Below, piece by piece: positions 50,533 through 61,134 of a stretch of DNA of 64,000 nucleotides. The notes under the pieces were generated by a model. The model saw nothing but the letters and a program-made list of their open reading frames with translations, had not been told where the DNA came from and did not search any database. The position numbers and the translations under genes were made by a program. This stretch comes from Tranzscheliella williamsii (taxonomy: Eukaryota; Basidiomycota; Ustilaginomycetes; Ustilaginales; Ustilaginaceae). How positions within the stretch are numbered: position 1 is the first letter of the stretch; every line of letters starts with the position of its first letter. The stretch lies in NCBI GenBank assembly GCA_023212725.1, contig JALBYF010000024.1, positions 124,001 to 188,000 on the forward strand. The letters run 5' to 3'.

Positions 50533-52325
50533 CTACTGCTGCGTCTCGAGGATCATCTCCTGGATCCTGCGCGCGAGCGACGAGATCTCGCCCTCGGCGG
50601 ACGCGCCGTCGTCGGACCCCTCTGTGCGCTCCTCCTCCACGCTTGGGTCGGCAGAGAGCGAGGCCAGCTGCCGGATCAGCGGCAGCAGCTGCTCTGAGCT
50701 ACGGATGTGCTCCTCGAGCTGCGCATCGCCCGACTCGAGCAGCTGCACAATGGTCCACACGGCAATGTGCTGGAACGTCGAGTCTTGCGACTCCAAGAAC
50801 CGGATCAGATAGCCGTGCAGCCCGCCCTCGGGTTGGGACCACACCGCGTTGAATGGCCCGTAGTCGTCGGATTTCGACGAGAGGTTGCCAAGCGCAGCCG
50901 CCGAGTTGCCCTGCACCTCCACCGACTGCGAGGCGGTCAGGGGGATCAAGACCTCGCAGATGCCCATCTCGAGGAGCTGAGGCTTGAGATCTTCCGAAAG
51001 CGCAAGCACGGCAGCACAGGCGGTCATCTCGCTCTGGACGCTCAGAGGTACGTTGAGAACGAGCTCTTTGATCCTCTCCACGGCGCCGGCTTCGACGATC
51101 GCCGTCTTGTTGCGTTCGCTGGAGGCGGCAAGGTTGCGAAGCGTGCTGATAGCATGGCATTGGATCTCCTCGTTGTCCTCGTGGCTCAGCAGGTCAATGA
51201 GCGGGTGTAGGAATCCGGCGTCGATGATCGGCGACTCGTTGGCGGGGTGAATAGAGACGTTGCGAACACAGGCGGCAGCAGAGAGGATGAGGGGCAAGAA
51301 GGAGGATCGGAGAAGTCGGAGCAAGGGAGGCAGACCGTTGGAGCGGACGATCTCGATCTGGTACTTTTCGTCGGAAGCCAGGTTTCGAAGTGCGAGCGCC
51401 GACTGACACTGGACCTTGAGGGAAGAGCTCTCCATCAAGCCGATTAGATTTTGCACAAGGCGTGGTTCGGTCTGAGCGAGCTTTTTGCGGTTGGTGGCGT
51501 CGACAGCAATGTTGCTGAGTGCGGTGGTGCAGTAGTACTGTACGTCGGTGTCCGAACTCCCGAGCAGGCCGACAAGGACCGGAATGGCGCCGGCGTTGAC
51601 CAGCTGCTGCCGGTTCTCGTCACTGTGGGTCATGTTGAGCAGGGCGCCAGTAGCATTGCGCTGAACTCGCATGTCTTTGGACCGAGCCAGTCGGGTGAGC
51701 GGGACCAGCGCGCCGGATTTGGCGATTTTGGTCTTGTTGTCGTCGTGTGTGGCAAGGTTGGTGATACAGCCAACGGCGTTGCACTGCACCTCGACGTTGG
51801 GGCTTAGCATCTGCCGGATTAGAGGCTCAAGACCGCCCAACTTGACGATCAACAGCTTGTTTTCGGCATTCACCGCCAGGTTGCCCAGAGCGGCGCTGGC
51901 AGCACGCTGAACCTCGACATCGTGGCTCTGCAGCAAAAACATGATGGGCTCTAGTGTATCCCTTCCTACTTCGCGGACCTCTTTTTCGGTAATCTCGGCA
52001 AAGGCAAGGGCAGCGCTCCGTTGGAGGTCGACATTGTCGCTGAACGAGAGAGTCGATAGAGCGCGCAGAGGGTCTCCCGTGAAAAAGTTGGTCTCGGAAC
52101 GGTCTAGCGTGGATTCGAGCAGGATGAGGAGACGTCGACGACAAGACAAGGAGGTTAGTGCACATGCGCTACGCATCTGCTGGCAGGCAGGTGACCGGAC
52201 TACGTACTTTCAAGATACTGGAGGAGATCGGCCACAGCATCTCGCTCGTTGTCGAGCAGCAAAGGCTCGTAGTTGGCGTTGCGCGACTTGCCGCATCCGC
52301 AGCAGCTGCTGCAGATGTTACCCAT
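50533..52325 (-). CDS. VAC8: Vacuolar armadillo-repeat protein Vac8
   Basis: Exons 52208-52325 and 50533-52103 give 562 aa. The intron 52104-52207 has donor GTACGT, branch-like CACTAAC and acceptor CGCTAG, and joins LLQYLE to [12 protein letters not shown] in frame. The first exon gives [14 protein letters not shown]: Gly2 for myristoylation and Cys5, 8, 9 and 11 for palmitoylation, which anchor the protein to the vacuole. Armadillo repeats fill the rest: [74 protein letters not shown] and [15 protein letters not shown]. The arrangement follows yeast Vac8 almost throughout. Vac8 acts in vacuole inheritance and fusion, nucleus-vacuole contacts and autophagy. The exon 1 call makes the protein complete. 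Confidence 0.96.
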
Positions 52326-53256
52326 CTTGCGCCGTTGGCAGTTTGCGCTGTGAGTATGTAGCGCTGAGCACGACAGTAGCTAGCCGCCTGTACAAGCGTT
52401 GCTAGCGGAGAGGTAGGCTGCTCTGCTTGCTACCAGACGGGCTGCGTTGCAAGCGGCTTGCGGACGTGCGGGCGTTGTGCCGTTTCCTCTGCCGTTGGCT
52501 ACTGATGAGGCCCTAGAACGAGTGCGCGAAAGCAGTGACCGAGGCCCGAGTTCTAGAACGTGCGACGGGTCGTTGCAGTGTAAAATCACAAAACTGTGAC
52601 GATCGAAGGAGAGAGCGGCAGAGGATAGCAGCGGACAAGCCGGAGATCGGGTTCTGAGCGTCGACCAAGCGTGAGTAAGACAGAGCAAGGCGAGGGCGAC
52701 GGTATACCCAAGCAAAAAAGGTGGAGTAGCAGGGAGTGTGGCCCAGCAACCAGCCAGCCTCGCACTCAAGAGCAATTCGGCACAACTCAGCGCAGGCACC
52801 ACATACCGATCCAGCACTTTCCAAGCCGTGACCGTGACCGTTTTCGCTTTGGAATTGGTGGGATGACTAGCTTTGTATTGCCTCAGCCCAACTTCTCCCA
52901 TTTCAGAGGTACAAACGGGAGCAACACTCGCGCGTCCATTTTCAATTCTAGCGGGCTTTCGATTCATCGCGCGAAGCAACCCCTGCGTCGCGAGGAATTC
53001 GGCCCAACCCAAAATGGTGCACCCGAATGCAACGGCCCAGCCATCGTTCCGCCTCGAGCTCCAGCGCAACGGCGGCTAGCGGTCACACTCGAAAAAGTTG
53101 GAGCGTAGCCATCAGTCCAGCGTGTGCGTACGCTATTGCGCGCTGATGGCGCCGATCCGTTACCAAGACAACAATATACATAGGTCTTGTGCAAAGCAAG
53201 CAGGAAGAGGGATGGGTAAAAAAATACAGTACTCAACAAAGCACGCCCTGCCAAGC
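52326..53256. other. Intergenic: VAC8 promoter
   Basis: 931 bases between two minus-strand genes. A 229-codon minus-strand frame ending at 52380 lacks a good ATG and is judged to be leader/promoter sequence. Confidence 0.4.
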
Positions 53257-56200
53257 CTACGACTTGAGCGAAGGCCGACGCGATATGGTGAGTGTGCCGT
53301 GCGACATGGCCATCGACAGGGGCTGGCGAGATGTTCGAGGTGAAGGCGGGGAGGTCGGCTCGCGGCTCTTGACCGTGTCGATTCCACTGTAGCTAGACAG
53401 CGGAGATACGGGCGCCAGCGAGGGGGAGGAGAGGGTAGGGGTTCGCGACAATGACAGCGGCAGAGACGAAGGCACGCTCAGGCCTTGCGACTTGTAGCGA
53501 GCGCTCATGCTCATCCGACCTGCACCACCATGCTGCGCATCCCCAAAAATGCTGCCAGGGCTCGTGTTGGCGTCGCCCAGCGTCGATTCCAGACGGGCGG
53601 AAGAAGGACTGCCAACCTCACTCTGCTCCGAAATGGGTGCCATGGCGGCTCCATTCACCTGCAGCAGTTCTTGCGTGAGCGGCGTTCGGCCCGGTGTCAA
53701 GTCCACAGATGGCCTGAGGGAGCTGCGACGCGGTGGCGGTGTCTTGGTCCGCCGGGGCAGCTCGATGCTCCGATGGGAGGGCTGCTCGTCGACGCCGTCA
53801 AAGGTTGCAAAAAGAGGCTTCGATCCAATCATGTCGGATGGTTGTCCGGGATAATGCATGCCGGCTGTCGCATCCGTGCTGTTGCGAACAGATGCCGTGG
53901 TTCCTCGCGAGGAGATCGAGTCCCATCGTCGTCCCAGCCGTGAGAACATGGCAAGGCGTGATTCGGGCGCTTCGCCGCTCTCCGCGCTGAAGATGCTTGT
54001 GCCTGTGCCGAAAGAGGATGACTTGGAACTGCTGGATTGACCGCGCAGATGACTCGGAGCAATGCTCGAGTGGAATGCTGGGCCGTGCAGAGTGCCCAAA
54101 GAGTACTTTCGCGACGTGGGAGGGAATCTCTTGGCTTTTGATCCCACTTCGCCCTGACTGGGCACGGCGGGGAGCGGCCGCATCTTGTCCGGCAAGGGCC
54201 GTTGAGCCTTCTGACCCGGCGAGAACTCCATGGCTGGCGCCTGCATTGGTCTGCGCGGAAAGTCGACCCTCTGAGAGACAGGGAACGGCGTCGGCTGAGG
54301 AAAGTCGACGCCGTTGTCTGCCGCTTTCGACCACGGAAAGCGGAATACTTTGTTCAAGCTCGAGACGGATGAGGAAGAGCGGAGCCGTGGTTGTTCAAGA
54401 TCAAGGGACTGGCCAGGTCGGCCCTCGTTCTCGTCCAATTTCGGGATCCTGCTCAAAGAAGCGATCCTACCCCTAAGTGTTTTGCTTGGCACAGCAGCGG
54501 GCACTTCGTCCTGTCCATTGGCGGAGGGCGCCGATTGAAATGCCTGTACGAAGCGTGGCTTGTGATGCGCAGCTTGGGGGGTCGGTACCTTCTGAGCTTT
54601 GCCACCTTTCAGGGAGGGTAGCGGCTTGTCGAAATTTGGCACAGCAGTGGAGTTCTGCATTAACCGGGGTCTCTGGGACGTCTCAGGCGTGACCAGAACC
54701 GAGGACAGGGACGGACGAGACGAGGCGATCTCGCTCGAAATGCGCACGACCTGATCTTGCAGGCCGGCAATTTCCTGTTCGTGTTTGCGTATGAGCTCTT
54801 TGTTCTTCTCCACTTGGTCCCACAACAGCGCCTGCCGACCCGTATCAAGGTGATTACCAACGCTCAGAGAACGGTTGCGCCCTGGAGATGAGCCTGCCGG
54901 GCTTCCCGCCATTGCCTCGGCACCGAAGCGAGTCACGGTTGAAATGCTGTTTCTGACACCGGGACCATCATCGAAGCCGCGGCAGCCACATTGCCAGGTG
55001 GCGTTCGTCTTGCCGGCTAACGAGCATGAAGGGCGATGGAATGCAGATGCCGAAGGTCTGATCGTGGGAAACCCCCTCTCATCGACACAGACGCTCCAGG
55101 CGTTCAGTTCGCCTGGCGTTCTCTTGCCAAATTCCGGTGCATACTTGTTCAAGACGGTATCAGAGTTGCGCCTCATGAGGCGCGGCGAGGTGTCCTTGGC
55201 CTTGTGTGGAAGCTGTGGCATAGGCTTCGCGGCGGCCTGAGCACCTACCTGTGCAGACGGGAATCTCGCAAAATCGGCCATAGCCGAGCCGGATGGGTTG
55301 GCCGTGGATAGACGAGCCAGAACGAAGGGCTCGTGAGACTCGGAATCTGAATCCACTAAGATCTCCTGCTCTTCGTCGTACTGAACACGCCCGAAAGTGG
55401 GCATGGATTCGCTCTTAAGCAGCAAGGGGCTTCGCAGGAGGGTTACAGGGTTCGGGCAACCGGGCGCAGAGGCTGATGAGGGCACGCTGTCATTCGCACC
55501 AAACCGCTCAGCGATGTCTGCGTCATGACGAAGGGGTCGGGAAAAGTTGTGACGGCCCGCATTGTCCTTCCTGCTGTCCTGACCGAGGAACGTCTGCCGA
55601 AAGCGATTACGGTCCGCTTCCGACATTGTCTTGGACATCCGTGCTGCCTCGGGACTATACTTTGAAAGGGCCCAACCAGGGCTTTGTTGCTTGTCCAAGG
55701 AAAATCTCCCTGAGGATATGTAGGGAATGCTGGAAATCGAGGTTCTTTGTGATCGGCTTGTCGAATCTTGCGCAGGCCTCCTGTCGTATTGGCCGAACTG
55801 CTGAACGTCCACGGACCGAAACAATGGATTCGAGCTACGCCGTCGCAGCGTACGCGCGGCTGGCGCCGTTCCTTCTTGTACTCCCGGCGAATTAACATGA
55901 TGGCTGCGCCAAACATGTTGTGTGGTCTGAAGCATCTGCTTGACAGCGTCCCGAGGTAGATCAAGCGACCTGGCAAGTTCGACTGTGGACGAGCTCGGTT
56001 CAAGGACAAGCGAGTTGACGCTGCTTGCAGCTGTGCTGGCGGAGGTATACCTAGATGGGCTTGGGGTTCTGGCAGCCTCGGCAGGGTTCGCAGCCAGGTG
56101 TCCTCTGCTCGTTGGTGTTGTCGCCAGACGATCCATACTAGACGAAGATCGCAAGGAGGGCAGAATGAGTGGCCTCTGCGCGTGCCTGGATACAGATGAT

Positions 56201-57531
56201 GACGAGACTATGTGACGTGTGGATTCGTCCGTTGATGGTCGACTGTGCGATGAAAGATCCCTAGGTATTATCGTCCCGGTCCGCGGCTTGGGAGTTGGCA
56301 CTGCTGCTGGAAGCTCGGGGAGCGCCATGGCCGGTGCTGGGCGAGGAGGGGGATTACGGCGCTGCCAGTCTTTGACTGGCAAGGTCCGAGCCTTGGCTAC
56401 GGGGGCGGAAGTCACCGTAGGCACATGTTCAGCAGTCAAGGAACCGCTTTGCCCGTTAGGCTGACATTTTCCAAGATAGGGCAGCTCAGTGGATCCGGGC
56501 TGACTAGTCCTTTCAGCATGCGTGCTATGTCTGACGTCCCATCGCTCGCCGCCATCCCAGCTATTGTCTTTGATCATGGCGACCCCCTGCCCGGTCAGTT
56601 CTTCCATGTCTTGGTCTGCCGGTTCTTCTGTGTCCTCGTTTGGAGGTGGTGAAGCAGAAACTGGTTCAGGTCTGTCGCGGGTGTTTGGCGAAGGGAATGA
56701 GCTGATCAGAGAAGCGAGCGCCGGTGAAGATGCGGGCAACGAGCGCACGGATTTGGCGTCTTCGGAACGCGCAGACGACGCCGAGTCTGGGGCTCGCAAA
56801 AAGGCACGTCTGGCTGCCTGTGGCGTCGAGGGTGTTGGGGGCTGAAGGACGATTTCGGCCGTTGGAGCCGGAGTAAAGGCTGACTGAGACAAGAGATTGG
56901 AGATGCGTGGCTGCATCGGCATGGTGATCGTCTTTTCACTCAAGTCAGTATCCGCATCGCTGTCTTGGTCTTTGATGCCCATATCCAGGAAGGAGTAGCG
57001 CGAGGAGCTGAAGCCGAGCGAGCCTGTCGGGCTGAAGCTTCTGCCGAAGACGGCATTGTCGAGTTGGATGGCTGGCGGAGGCGAAGTCGCAGAAGGCGGC
57101 AGCGGCGGCGACGGCGACGGCAACGGCGGGCTGCGTACGGGTTGGTAAGCAGACACAGACGGTGTAGGGTTGTTCTTTTTGAGTCTGGGTGCCCATCGAG
57201 GATGCCATGAGCTCGGCGGCGCGGCCTGAGCGTCGGGTCCGGTCGAGGCGGCTTGGGGCGTCGCGGCGGGGAGGTCTGCTGCTGGCTTATTGTGCCTGGT
57301 CAAGGATGTGACACGCAGACGAAAGCGGCCGCTGTTGGTCCGTGTTACTGTTGGGCGGTGCGATGAGGGAGAGGAGCGGTCGGAGGAAGACGCGTCCGAG
57401 ACAGCTCGTTGACGCCATGCCTCAGCAACCGGTTTTTGGAGTGTATCGGCCGTGCTGACCGGCGGGAGCTGCTTCTTGTCAAGCCTCAGGGGTGGCGGAG
57501 GCAGCCCCTTGGGAGCAGCCACGGGGGCCAT
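53257..57531 (-). CDS. Large disordered orphan protein with one short coiled coil
   Basis: 1424 aa in one frame, start at the ATG giving MAPVAAPKGLPPPPLRLDKK. Almost the whole sequence is Ser/Pro/Arg-rich and disordered, with many SP/TP and RRxS-type sites (RRTKTPPPRRSSLRPS). The only ordered-looking part is a charged heptad stretch around 897-935 (QVEKNKELIRKHEQEIAGLQ). A CQCG-like WQCGCRGFDDGPG occurs before it. Short recurring motifs such as RFSLDKQQSPGW and KMRPLPAVPSQG are proline-flanked basic patches, as in cell-polarity scaffold proteins. I do not recognise a family. The frame is open over 4.2 kb, so the gene is real; role unknown. Confidence 0.85.
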   Translation of the reverse strand: MAPVAAPKGLPPPPLRLDKKQLPPVSTADTLQKPVAEAWRQRAVSDASSSDRSSPSSHRPTVTRTNSGRFRLRVTSLTRHNKPAADLPAATPQAASTGPDAQAAPPSSWHPRWAPRLKKNNPTPSVSAYQPVRSPPLPSPSPPLPPSATSPPPAIQLDNAVFGRSFSPTGSLGFSSSRYSFLDMGIKDQDSDADTDLSEKTITMPMQPRISNLLSQSAFTPAPTAEIVLQPPTPSTPQAARRAFLRAPDSASSARSEDAKSVRSLPASSPALASLISSFPSPNTRDRPEPVSASPPPNEDTEEPADQDMEELTGQGVAMIKDNSWDGGERWDVRHSTHAERTSQPGSTELPYLGKCQPNGQSGSLTAEHVPTVTSAPVAKARTLPVKDWQRRNPPPRPAPAMALPELPAAVPTPKPRTGTIIPRDLSSHSRPSTDESTRHIVSSSSVSRHAQRPLILPSLRSSSSMDRLATTPTSRGHLAANPAEAARTPSPSRYTSASTAASSVNSLVLEPSSSTVELARSLDLPRDAVKQMLQTTQHVWRSHHVNSPGVQEGTAPAARTLRRRSSNPLFRSVDVQQFGQYDRRPAQDSTSRSQRTSISSIPYISSGRFSLDKQQSPGWALSKYSPEAARMSKTMSEADRNRFRQTFLGQDSRKDNAGRHNFSRPLRHDADIAERFGANDSVPSSASAPGCPNPVTLLRSPLLLKSESMPTFGRVQYDEEQEILVDSDSESHEPFVLARLSTANPSGSAMADFARFPSAQVGAQAAAKPMPQLPHKAKDTSPRLMRRNSDTVLNKYAPEFGKRTPGELNAWSVCVDERGFPTIRPSASAFHRPSCSLAGKTNATWQCGCRGFDDGPGVRNSISTVTRFGAEAMAGSPAGSSPGRNRSLSVGNHLDTGRQALLWDQVEKNKELIRKHEQEIAGLQDQVVRISSEIASSRPSLSSVLVTPETSQRPRLMQNSTAVPNFDKPLPSLKGGKAQKVPTPQAAHHKPRFVQAFQSAPSANGQDEVPAAVPSKTLRGRIASLSRIPKLDENEGRPGQSLDLEQPRLRSSSSVSSLNKVFRFPWSKAADNGVDFPQPTPFPVSQRVDFPRRPMQAPAMEFSPGQKAQRPLPDKMRPLPAVPSQGEVGSKAKRFPPTSRKYSLGTLHGPAFHSSIAPSHLRGQSSSSKSSSFGTGTSIFSAESGEAPESRLAMFSRLGRRWDSISSRGTTASVRNSTDATAGMHYPGQPSDMIGSKPLFATFDGVDEQPSHRSIELPRRTKTPPPRRSSLRPSVDLTPGRTPLTQELLQVNGAAMAPISEQSEVGSPSSARLESTLGDANTSPGSIFGDAQHGGAGRMSMSARYKSQGLSVPSSLPLSLSRTPTLSSPSLAPVSPLSSYSGIDTVKSREPTSPPSPRTSRQPLSMAMSHGTLTISRRPSLKS

Positions 57532-59223
57532 CTGGTGTACAGTTACGAGGCGGCTTAGCTGAACAGCATAGATCGTTTCGGATCCGCTATGACTTGTGTT
57601 CAACGTCCTTGCTGGGCAATGGAACGGAGCTTTGTAGACGATAGAGCCGACGCGCCGGGCAGTGACAAAGTCGATATGGCTTCTACGGGGCGAAATGGTC
57701 TATACAGCTTTACGTTGCAGGCAGATCGACGGTACGGTGCAGACAGATCGACGGTAAGGTGCAGACAGACCAGCTGTATTCGACCAACAGAAACAGAGCA
57801 GCTCAGCCGCGGGAAAGGATCAGAAAAGGTGGGATGGTGGAGTGACGAAAACGAAGAAATCACAGTGCTCTCGTCACGATCACGATCAAAGGCAAGAGCG
57901 CGCACCCTATTCGATCCTGGCTATGGCATGTTCCTGTGTTCTTTCCCATCCAGGTTGATTGAAAATGCTTTAGCGGTGTGAAAAGCTGAGGCGTGGTGGC
58001 ACGACGGAAGTGCCGTGCTTCCCACGCCGACGGAGAGGTGCCACTGAGGAAAGGGTGGGAAAATCCGATGCCAACGCATGAAGCGACCGACCTAAAGCGG
58101 CATTTCCGATGAACGGGCACCACACCAGCGCCAACACGCAAGGAGAAGCAACAAGCTGAACGAAGGGCTGCGCGCTTGGCCCCAGCCTGCATAGCCTGGC
58201 AGTCACAAGTGATTTTAAAATCTTGCCGAGGCGCTCGGGGTAGTAGAAATTGCCAGTCCGCTCCTGCAGCGCCTCCCTGCGAGTGCTTTCGCAGCTGCCC
58301 ACCTACCCGCCAAGTTACAGTGCGTCGCAGTCACGAGTGTGTATGAAGCGCAGTGCGTACTTGTAGATTTAGTCAAGCAGTGGAAAATGAGCTTCTATCG
58401 ATATTTTCGGCGGATATGAAAGTGCAACTCATTGTGGGTTGATTCGGGACGAGAGGGCAACTTCTACTACTTCGACGCGCAGCTGTGCCGTGCCAGCCGG
58501 AGCAGCGCGCACGATGCAAAGGAATGAAGGGTCATGAGCAAACGGCAGACCGTTCACATGGCTAGAAGAGGTGAGTTGGCTGCGCTGGAGACCGACGAGC
58601 GCGTCGCGTTGATGATCGAGAGTCACGCATTTGCGATGTGAGACCTGGCGGGAGCCGGCCACGCAAGGTGCAGCACGGACACGCACTCGGCGATCGTTGG
58701 ACGGCAAAGAGTCTCATTCTCCTTCAGGCGGCCTCGCTGTAGTCCCCGTCGATTAACCATGGCCAAGGTGTGTGCATCGAAGGGAAAAGGGGCGCGAGTC
58801 CTTGCCGCGACAGTACCAAAGCTCACCAAGCCAACAGGAGACCCTTGCGTGTCTTGGATTTCCAAAACGGACCCATCCAAGAAAGGAAGATGAATCGAGT
58901 GTGAGCACGCGAATCCCCTTTCGGCCGAATGCCCCCTCCTTGCAGCTGGCAATACGCCTGCTTGCCAGGCAAAGAACATGAACACGGCCGCTAGCTCCTG
59001 GCCCATCAAGCACGATTCTACGGGCCACCTCGTCTACGAGGATCTCACTCTCGCCGCAGCGTCGAACGGTGCTATGCAGACCAATCCATAGCGGAGCGGT
59101 TCTGAGCAGCTAATAATACAGCGCCTCCTTCCATGCTTGGAAGCAGGTGGGGATGCGGGATGCGGCACGAGAAAATGCATTGTCCGGAAGAGGAATTGTC
59201 CAAGGGTCGCCTGCTGGCTTCGA
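57532..59223. other. Intergenic upstream of the orphan gene
   Basis: 1.7 kb between two minus-strand genes, including the promoter of the 1424-aa orphan and the glyoxal oxidase 3' region. A 22-base tandem duplication lies at 57722-57765. A 127-codon minus-strand frame (58623-59006) begins with ATG and a hydrophobic stretch but has no other support. Confidence 0.4.
57722..57765. repeat. 22-bp tandem duplication in promoter
   Basis: CAGATCGACGGTACGGTGCA plus GA (57722-57743) is repeated at 57744-57765 with one change (C to A). It lies about 190-235 bases upstream of the orphan gene start and could alter a regulatory-site copy number. Confidence 0.85.
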
Positions 59224-61134
59224 CTAGAACAGGCAAGCGAAAAGCGTAACGATGACGGAAGCTACCAAGGAACCCTTGATAGCGCTGGCGGAGCCGGGGC
59301 TGGCGGCGCTCTGTGACTTGGCGTTGGCGCCTTGTTTGTCTGACGAGCTCGGTTTGGCAGGCGGGTCCTGCGAGGCGGGGAGCGGTGTGGCCGCGGCCAC
59401 TTTCTGGTCGCCTAGCTGCCCGGTCCCGATCAGCACGTGCTGGCCGTACGAGGGGACGCCGTTGACCACCAAAAAGACCATGGCAGGGCCGGGCTGGAAG
59501 ATGTTGGCATTGGGCGGCATGTTGGAGACGTGCAGCGTACCTCCCACACTGCCGTCCTGGTTGGCCGTGTAGGTCGAATTGAGCTCGAGGTACCGCTGGC
59601 CGAAGTTGACGCCGTGCGTCGCAAAGCCAGAGCGGATGACCACCATCTTGGCGCTCTGGATGTTGGTCACGTTGCCGCCCAGGTCCGAGCTGGAGAGCGG
59701 CACGTCGAACGAGCCTCCGCCGTACGCGATCTGCGTGACATTGGGCTGCGTGGGCCGCGGCTCGTTGTACCACAGCGGATACCACGCTTCTAGGCGGTAT
59801 TCGGTGTTGGTGTAATTGGCCGGATTGCTGAACGAAACATCGGCGTTCGGGTTGGAGCCAGAAGTCAGGATCGATCCGTCTTCAAGCAGGATCGCGGTCG
59901 AATGATACATCCTCTGCACCTGCATGGGCTGGAGCCCCTCGGTGGAGAATCGGGAGCCCTTGGGGGCGGTGGGTTCGTAGAGCATGGGCTGATAGTCTGG
60001 GTCGTCACCGAGCGAGATGCCGAGATCGCGGTTGTATGTCTGATTCGAGTATCCCGCTGTGCCCCTCCGCACACCCTGGCCGAACCAGAGCTTTCCATCG
60101 GGCAGATAGACAAAGGTGCCCATCGAACGCTCGTTGATCAAGTCGTCGTCCTGCGTCCAGGCAGGCTGGTCCGCCTCGGGCGCGATTCGTTCGCAAACTT
60201 TGCTGGCAGCGATGGGGAGCGGGTTGTACGATGGACCACCGCCGTTGCCCCACTCCTGCAGAGGGCGTTGAACGCCGCCGCAAAAGAGGATCTCCTGGCT
60301 GTAGTTGTTCGCCGGTGTCATGGGCAGCATGGCGACGCCGGCCGACGCAGGGTAGACCTTCATGGGCCCGGTTGTCGAAGGGAGCTGTTGGGCCACTGAG
60401 TTCGAATCGAGGTCGTATAAAATCGCATCCTGGCCAGCCTGTACAAAGAGAAGACCGGACTGCATCACCCAGGCAAGAGGGTAAAGGCTCATGGGGTTGG
60501 TATCGGCGAGAAAGGGCATATCGATGACATCTCCTCTCGAGGGCCAATATTCGAAGTTGGGCTGCAGCTGGCCGATGTCGCCCGAGTATCCGCCAAAGTC
60601 CTCGCCGCCACCGATCCAGAGGGTGCCGTCGGCGAGCGCTTCGACGGTGGGGTACCACCGAGTCGCCTTCATGTAGTGGGTTCCGTCGTCCCACTCGGCG
60701 GTGCCCGCTTCATTGGCGGTGTAGAAGCGTGCGGCGGCGCGGCCGTCGCCATCGAAGTAGGGCGCCTGCGTTGTGAAGCGCGGTGTGGTGCCCGCGCCGC
60801 CCTGGACCACATTCTCGTTGCCGCCAAAGACGGCCCAAGTGCCATTGCCGAGCGACATGCCGCCGGCACAGAAGGTGTTGGTGACCACATTCATCAGACG
60901 ACCTGTGTTGGTCTTGGTGTCCCACTCTTCGCCCCAGGCCGCATGGCCATTGATCTGGGCTGCATTCCCCTCGGTCTTGTCGAGGATGACCACCTTTCCC
61001 GGTGCGCTGTTGAACAGCATCATGCCAGAGACACCAGAGGAGCCGACGATCTGGCTGCCGCCCGGCGTCGCTGCCATGGCATAGGAAGCGGACGACACGA
61101 TCGCCGCTACGACGGCGACTCTCCTTGCGAGCAT
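59224..61134 (-). CDS. Glyoxal oxidase, copper radical enzyme with GPI-type tail
   Basis: 636 aa, no intron. It oxidises simple aldehydes such as glyoxal and methylglyoxal and releases H2O2. A signal peptide (MLARRVAVVAAIVSSASYAM) precedes the seven-bladed core. Likely active-site residues: Cys89 in NTFCAGG and Tyr161 in ATRWYPTV (thioether pair), Tyr410/His411 in QRMYHSTAILLEDGS, and His507 in RSGFATHGVNFGQR. Galactose-oxidase-type early-set C-domain follows (GTLHVSNMPPNANIFQPGPA, MVFLVVNGVPS). The C-terminus is Ser/Ala-rich with a hydrophobic end (SLVASVIVTLFACLF), a GPI or membrane signal. U. maydis Glo1 is membrane-bound and needed for filamentous growth and virulence; which Glo paralogue this is cannot be decided. 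Confidence 0.95.
   Translation of the reverse strand: MLARRVAVVAAIVSSASYAMAATPGGSQIVGSSGVSGMMLFNSAPGKVVILDKTEGNAAQINGHAAWGEEWDTKTNTGRLMNVVTNTFCAGGMSLGNGTWAVFGGNENVVQGGAGTTPRFTTQAPYFDGDGRAAARFYTANEAGTAEWDDGTHYMKATRWYPTVEALADGTLWIGGGEDFGGYSGDIGQLQPNFEYWPSRGDVIDMPFLADTNPMSLYPLAWVMQSGLLFVQAGQDAILYDLDSNSVAQQLPSTTGPMKVYPASAGVAMLPMTPANNYSQEILFCGGVQRPLQEWGNGGGPSYNPLPIAASKVCERIAPEADQPAWTQDDDLINERSMGTFVYLPDGKLWFGQGVRRGTAGYSNQTYNRDLGISLGDDPDYQPMLYEPTAPKGSRFSTEGLQPMQVQRMYHSTAILLEDGSILTSGSNPNADVSFSNPANYTNTEYRLEAWYPLWYNEPRPTQPNVTQIAYGGGSFDVPLSSSDLGGNVTNIQSAKMVVIRSGFATHGVNFGQRYLELNSTYTANQDGSVGGTLHVSNMPPNANIFQPGPAMVFLVVNGVPSYGQHVLIGTGQLGDQKVAAATPLPASQDPPAKPSSSDKQGANAKSQSAASPGSASAIKGSLVASVIVTLFACLF

Noticed and set aside
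52380..53069. 229-codon minus-strand frame upstream of VAC8
   Set aside because: Starts with TTG; no recognisable domain; VAC8 already has a complete N-terminal exon at 52208-52325.
58623..59006. 127-codon minus-strand frame with hydrophobic N-terminus (possible small secreted protein)
   Set aside because: It has an ATG, but the hydrophobic stretch is not a clean signal peptide and no other support exists; chance is likely in GC-rich sequence. Transcript data would decide.
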